Assembly: GCA_039707655.1 (NCBI GenBank)
Contig: CM077670.1
Span: 143,944,001-144,008,000 of the forward strand
Length of the DNA: 64,000 nucleotides
From: Elymus sibiricus
Taxonomy: Eukaryota > Streptophyta > Magnoliopsida > Poales > Poaceae
Reading direction: 5' to 3'
A program made the translations under genes and the position numbers. The number at the start of each line of letters is the position of its first letter. Position 1 is the first letter of the stretch. A model generated the notes under the pieces. The model ran no database searches and was not told the DNA's origin. It saw only the letters and a program-made list of their open reading frames with translations. Of this stretch, positions 59,541-64,000 are shown piece after piece.

Positions 59541-60200
59541 ATAAAATAATATTGAAAGAGTATGGGTGTAGTTTGTTGTTTTGTGCACAAGTAGTACAGT
59601 GTAAAAGTATCAGATAGCAGGTGGGTCAAAAATAAATGACGGCAGACATATGATAGCTCTACAACATGCATGGCACACGAAATTAGATTCTAGTCTTTTG
59701 AAATATGAGCACAGGGATGACTAGGAAGTGCAGGTAATCCTCCAGCAAAGCACCACATGTGGTCCTATGAAAATAACAATCGACTAAAAACAAATAGGTC
59801 AGCCGATTTTTTCTGCACCGTCCGATCTACAAGGAATGGGCAGGAGGCCTTCATCTACCTCCCGCCAGCCACCGTTGACAATCTTCCTCGAACCACCAGC
59901 GACCACCGGCCCAGACCCCTGCCTCCGCCGCCACGGCCTGCCCTCGACCTCACCCCACCAACGTGCTTGGCACTGCCCCCCGGCCATCCCTCTAAGCCCG
60001 GCTCCAGATCGGGCGCCAGCAGCTCCTGCGCCACACACACCTCTAAGATAGACACCGAGGCACTGCTTCCCCAGTGAACAGGCGGACTAGGTGCTCCGCG
60101 CGCCTTCGCAGGTGGTGTTTCCTTTAATTGGGAATCAACTGACACTGAATTGAAATCTAGGCAGGCGACAGACGTCTAGCTAAAGTGAAATAGTAAATGG
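59541..60200. other. Unique AT-rich then GC-rich sequence, no certain gene
   Basis: 59541-59800 is AT-rich and looks like intron or intergenic DNA. 59800-60080 is a GC-rich block with open frames on both strands (plus 59757-60077; minus 60038-59799). The plus frame becomes Pro/Arg-rich and the minus frame Gly/Arg/Trp-rich, as any GC-rich repeat-poor block would give. I cannot choose a coding strand; it could be another exon or leader of the suspected minus-strand gene. Confidence 0.3.
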
Positions 60201-60249
60201 GGGGAAACCTTGTGCATCGTGAGTTACTTGGAACATCTAGTATCAGGAA

Positions 60250-61135
60250 GAATGTGCAGTAAGAAGCGGTCAACTAGTTTCCTTCATGGGATGAATACCG
60301 TGCGAGAGATTTGCAAGAATAAGGGAAGAGGAGTACCAATATCGGCTGGTGATGCTGTGTCCTCCTTCTATTTTTTCAAAGATCTTGTGGTTCGCTGGAA
60401 ACAAGATGTTGTGGAGGACGGTGGAGCCTTGGACGAACCCATGGCCAAGTAGTTGAGTATGGTGCGGTGGCCCTCTGTTGGCGGCGGGGAAGCAGATCCG
60501 AGGCGGCGAACGACGGCGTAGCGGGAACAACTCCGGTGCGGTGGACGGTTGTGACGTTGGAGTGGCAGCGGTGAGGCGCAGGACGGAGGGGTTGAAGTGG
60601 CTCGGGTACGACGCACGTCCGCGTCGTGGAGGCAGCTCTGCCTCGGCTTCAACTGCTAAGTCATGGAGGGCGCTGCGGTTGAGGTTGTGGTGGACGACGA
60701 CGTCGGGGTATCGGCTCCGACATGATGGAGGAGGGTGGCGGTGGATCGGTGCGATGGGGTGGCGGACGGAGGAGGCTGGGGTTTCGTGGCTGGTGGAGAG
60801 GGAGTTTTGGCGCCCACGGAGTATGAATGGGGAATCGGACGGGGGAGGGGGGAAGCTAAGGGGGAACCATGTTTCCGGGACGTGCTTGTTTGAAATTTGG
60901 GGAAAGTTACAAACTTTGCCCCCATCTAAAATTTGGGACATGCTGCGGGTCGGGGGTAGGACGGTAATCTCACATATCCAAAATAGTGGGCGGGAGTGAT
61001 TTCGGCTGAGCGCATCGGCGTGTAGGCGCGCGCGGTATATGAATGTTTTTTGGAGGTGGTTGTGTGGCGTCTCGGTGAAGTTACAAACCTACCCCGGTTT
61101 AGACTTGTGGACGTCGGGCCGATAGGCTTCACGGG
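60250..61135 (-). other. Possible promoter/first-exon region of a minus-strand grass gene
   Basis: A sharp GC-rich island between AT-rich flanks. On the minus strand long open frames run here (60941-60270, 223 codons; 60925-60656; 60652-60368) with Pro/Ser/Thr/Arg-rich content typical of cereal 5' leaders and first exons. An ATG in good context (TTGGCCATGGGTTCGTCC, at 60443) starts MGSSKAPPSSTT. No conserved domain is recognised, and stops and frames shift between candidate starts, so exact exon limits cannot be given. The strand choice is supported by the minus-strand exon-like pieces at 58.9-59.5 kb. Confidence 0.3.
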
Positions 61136-61860
61136 TCAGAGTTAGGATGGTAATTTCCTTCTACCAAACATTGGTCTCGCCCGGTTTCGGGTGAGGAGAG
61201 GATCTTTTGGCGCTTCGTTCAAAATTTTGAACCAGAAGCATTCACATTTACAATACTCTTTAGTTGAACTTTCCTAATTAGACCTCATTATATTTGACCT
61301 TGTATGTTTAAAAACCTCATTAAATTATGCAATTCTTTTGAAATTTTTGACTCTTGAAAATCCTATAACTAAGATTATTTTGGAATGGAGGAGGTAAACT
61401 TGAATCTATATTGTACACGACTATGTATTATCTACAAAGATTGATGCCCCTTTTAGATGTCATTTGCAAAAGTCAGTATCTCGAATTCAAATAGTTGAAT
61501 GCACTTCCTATGAATTCGAATATTTGAAACCACTTTTATGTTGAATTCAAAATGTATTCTAGTTCGTCGCTAGCAATTTGGAATGTATACCATGTATGTT
61601 TTTTTATGTATAATGTGCTTGACACTGACCGCAGAGTGTACTCACGTTTATATATGAATTGCAAGAGCCATGCATTGTCTGGATTTCAAACTACTAACTG
61701 TGGATCAATAATGTGAAATAATACCATACACATGCTCGAATTCGATAGAGTATGGATGTTTGCTAGACCAATGTTCGTTCATACGTGATTTGCAAATTTC
61801 ATGATCTCATCCAATTTTTTAAATACAATTTATATTTTAATTTAATGGGTAGAACAGTCC
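61136..61860. other. AT-rich intergenic stretch
   Basis: No gene, repeat or element recognised. The base composition drops sharply after about 61220. Several 'gaattcaaat/gaattcgaat' words recur (61480-61560) without forming a clear repeat. Confidence 0.5.
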
Positions 61861-62216
61861 TTTACGCGTACATGCACTCTCCCTCGACCCCTCCTCACAC
61901 GCGCGCTATCTTTCTCTCTCACGCATACGCGCACACACTATATATCCATCGGCCTTTCTCTCTCACAAATGCTCACCCTCTCCCCCAAAAGTGTCACACA
62001 TACACACACACACACACACAATCTATATATATCTCCCTCTCTCTCTTAATACTATCTACGACTCTTTTCACTAATCTTAGTCACAAACACTATTTCTCTC
62101 ACATGCATGCGCACACATGATCTCCGCCGCCCCCCTTATACATATCTCTGCCTCGTGTCTCCCGCACGCACACTCTCTTTAGTCCTCTCTCACACGCATT
62201 GTCTCCACCTCTCTTA
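61861..62216. repeat. Pyrimidine/CA-rich simple-sequence region, left part
   Basis: Rich in CTCTC, CACACA and 'cacgcgc/cacgcatgcgcacac' words, including a (CA)n run at 62001-62020 and (TA)/(CT) runs at 62023-62046. The resulting plus-strand open frame (61785-62120) is Ser/His/Thr-rich low complexity and not considered a gene. The same texture resumes after 62620. Confidence 0.75.
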
Positions 62217-62221
62217 CTAGT

Positions 62222-62616
62222 TGATAGATATGATTCCATCAGATCATTCGGTAGGAAATCCCTGACGGTTAAAGTGGATGGTGATAAGAGGCAAAGATTT
62301 TCCCAAGTTGGGGCCCTTGCGATCGAGGAAATACCCTACCCTTGGTCGTGTATACTTTGATTGGGGTCTGTACAAAGTACATGTTAATACCAAGGGATTG
62401 TGTGTATATATACTATCGACGAACTAGGCCCCCGGCCTATATAACATACCCGGGGACTAGGGTTACAAATCGTAGTCCACTTCATCAGTGGAGATAGAGT
62501 CTTCCACGGCTCTGGTATCTTCGTCTTGTACGTCAAGTCAGTCTTCGTATAACGCGTCTCGCGCCGACCTATGTGGCGCAGGACGGAACCGACCCAGCGG
62601 TCCTCACCTCGACCCA
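62222..62616. mobile_element. Probable solo LTR (~395 bp)
   Basis: A GC-balanced island interrupting the simple-sequence region. It starts TGATAGATATG and ends TCGACCCA (TG...CA), and is flanked by CTAGT (62217-62221) and CTAGA (62617-62621), a 4-of-5 match to a target duplication. It contains TATATAA at 62438-62444. No coding content is visible. The boundary is tentative; the alternative is an internal fragment of another element. Confidence 0.45.
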
Positions 62617-62621
62617 CTAGA

Positions 62622-62960
62622 CCAAAAAATGATGTGCCACCACCACACCTCGCACACTCTCTACCCCCATAGGTCTCACTATATTCTCACACCCACACAT
62701 ACCAACACACACACTATCTCTGCTCATGCCTCTCCCTGTCTCCTCTGCATATGGAAACTCACCATCTCTCATTGGGACATCCTATTCTTCTCTCTCTCTC
62801 TCCCTCTCTCTCCCTCTCTCTCCCTATCTCTCTCGTCTCTCGTGCTTTCTCTTTCTCCCATCGCACCCCCCTATATCCACGCCTCTCTTGAATACGTACA
62901 CATACCCTTTCCAGGCCCACCAAAATACGTCAACCACACATTCACGCATGTTACATCTCA
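62622..62960. repeat. Pyrimidine/CA-rich simple-sequence region, right part, with (CT)n
   Basis: Continues the texture of 61861-62216. A nearly pure CT run, 'tctctctctctccctctctc' and similar, lies at about 62788-62834. Open frames here are low complexity. Confidence 0.75.
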
Positions 62961-63314
62961 TTATCATGTGCTCTCCCAATGATCTAAAAAAGGCATTCGT
63001 TCACTTTTACTCCGCATACAAGATTTGTTTTGAATTGAAACTACATAGATTGTGACAAAACAAATATTTAAGAAAATCTATATATACAATACTACCAAGT
63101 TATATATGAAAATTAATTGCATGGTGCATCCAATGATATTTGTACCGTATTGTGAATGTTTACATTTTTATCCTATAAAATTAGTCACAATAAAGAGAAC
63201 GAAGGGCATCTCACACTCTCCATCGCACACCCCCTCTCTCTACACCCTTTTCACGTACGCACACAAACTATCTCTTAGCCCTCTAAAAGTACGCCCCCAT
63301 ACACATTCACGCGT
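62961..63314. other. AT-rich stretch with a short CT/CA-rich patch
   Basis: 62990-63195 is AT-rich without recognisable features; 63210-63310 returns to 'cacactctc..' words like those at 61.9-62.2 kb. No gene seen. Confidence 0.4.
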
Positions 63315-63559
63315 GACGGTCACTATATTTCAAGTGAAAGCACAATACGGTCTCTGGATTTAGAATGTGCTCATTACGGTCAACATATACATTTTTTGGT
63401 GATTATATGGTCACTAGCTCACCGTAGAGCTCCGTATTTTGATGGTGACACTGACGGTCATTGTATTTGAAACGAAAGCACGATACGCTCAGCATATACA
63501 TTTTGTGGTGATTATACAATCACTGGCTCACCGTACAGCTACATATTTTGTTGATGACA
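63315..63559. repeat. Degenerate direct repeat, two copies (135 and 107 bp)
   Basis: Copies at 63315-63449 and 63453-63559 share 'gacggtca', 'gaaagcac.atacg', 'catatacatttt.tggtgatta', 'cactggctcaccgta.agct' and 'tattttg.tg.tgac'. Copy 1 has about 28 extra bases in the middle. Function unknown; perhaps the remains of a small transposon. Confidence 0.6.
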
Positions 63560-63689
63560 TGATCAATTGACCAGTCAAACAGTCCACGTGGCACAACTAG
63601 TGTTGCATCAGAAGCACACATTATCTCCCTAACATAGGGCCCACCTATCAGCGGGTATAAGAAAGAAACAAATGGTAATAAATTAGTGC

Positions 63690-63760
63690 TCGGTGGGGAT
63701 TCGAAGTCGAGACCTTAGGTTTGTAGCCCGTGTGCGATAACCAGAGCGGACAAGGTCGCC
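63690..63760 (-). other. tRNA-like or SINE-like scrap
   Basis: On the minus strand a sequence with a GGTTATCGCAC block and a box-B-like CTTCGAATCC (plus strand 63697-63709) has the spacing of a tRNA D-arm to T-arm. It does not fold into a clean cloverleaf by eye and the box B has mismatches, so it is not called as a tRNA gene. A tRNA-derived SINE fragment is possible. Confidence 0.25.
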
Positions 63761-63814
63761 TAGTGATGATATGCTAAGCCGTCCTTTTAATACGCAGGAG
63801 CTACTGTGGTGAAT

Positions 63815-64000
63815 ACACACACATCACACATGCGGACAAACACGTACGCAACGTCCGCATGTATGCATGCAATACTCACACGTACACATGCACGCACGCA
63901 ACACTCGCACTCAAGCATGCATGCAACACTCACACGTACACATGCACGCACGCAACACTCGCACGAACACACGCACTCAAGCATGCATGCAGCACTCACA
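63815..64000. repeat. ACGC/GCATGC-rich minisatellite, 54-bp period
   Basis: 'cacacgtacacatgcacgca' begins at 63877 and again at 63931 (54 bp apart), with 'actcaagcatgcatgcaaca' between and again afterwards. The unit is itself made of CACACG, GCATGC and CGCACGCA words. It runs off the right edge. The minus-strand open frame (63999-63787), Cys/Val-rich, is a by-product. Confidence 0.8.

Noticed and set aside
59757..60077. Plus-strand 106-codon frame in the GC-rich block
   Set aside because: It is Pro/Arg-rich low complexity, the opposite strand is equally open, and there is no domain or start context to support it.
61785..62120. Plus-strand 111-codon frame rich in His, Ser and Thr
   Set aside because: It is produced by CA/CT simple sequence and has no protein-like complexity.
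63690..63760. tRNA gene on the minus strand
   Set aside because: A box-B-like motif and D-arm-like block are present, but there is no clean acceptor stem or anticodon arm, so it is listed only as a tRNA-like scrap.

Overview
The window is nuclear DNA from a grass, most likely a large-genome member of the wheat, barley or oat group. The evidence is a long AT-rich tandem array, a nested Ty3/gypsy element of the Tat type that carries the grass-typical antisense 'putative gypsy type transposon' gene, and a GC-rich, proline/serine-coding gene-start-like block near the right end. The species assignment is an inference. There is no bacterial or phage content.

Layout. Positions 1-4691 and 16570-58387 are one tandem array with a unit of about 717 bp, roughly 65 units in all, and it runs off the left edge. 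Each unit is itself composite: a ~403-bp half that contains a 138-bp open stretch on the minus strand, plus a ~314-bp related half that lacks it. The array has several layers of higher-order structure: alternating unit types (~1435 bp), a trimer of 2154 bp repeated three times (about 30.5-37.0 kb), and an 8-unit block of about 5742 bp repeated twice (about 41.1-52.5 kb). An LTR retrotransposon (4692-16564) sits inside one monomer and is flanked by the 5-bp target duplication ATGTG.

The retrotransposon has LTRs of 778 and 781 bp. Its gag-protease-RT-RNase H-integrase polyprotein lies in one single frame (5530-11871), broken by seven stop codons but no frameshift. Convergent to it is a three-exon antisense gene (15394-12667), also with three in-frame stops and no frameshift; the splice model gives exactly 849 codons. 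The element is therefore non-autonomous now, through point mutations.

Right of the array, 58388-59540 holds two and a half much older units of only ~381 bp. They match the 403-bp half of the satellite unit. On the minus strand they carry related open stretches that each end at a CAG|GTGC splice-donor-like site. Further right (60.25-61.1 kb) is a GC-rich block that looks like the start of a minus-strand cereal gene. My main hypothesis is that the satellite grew from an exon-intron cassette of a minus-strand gene, by unequal duplication and fusion of two units. In the array most copies of the 138-bp stretch (46 codons, symmetric phase 0) are still open, but at least eight have stops and about nine have lost the donor GT, so array-wide coding is unlikely today.

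The last 3 kb contains pyrimidine-rich and CA-rich simple sequence, a probable ~395-bp solo LTR (62222-62616), a degenerate direct repeat (63315-63559), a tRNA-like or SINE-like scrap on the minus strand (63690-63760), and a 54-bp-period ACGC-rich minisatellite that runs off the right edge. All statements come from reading the sequence by eye. Family names, ages and repeat counts are approximate where stated.
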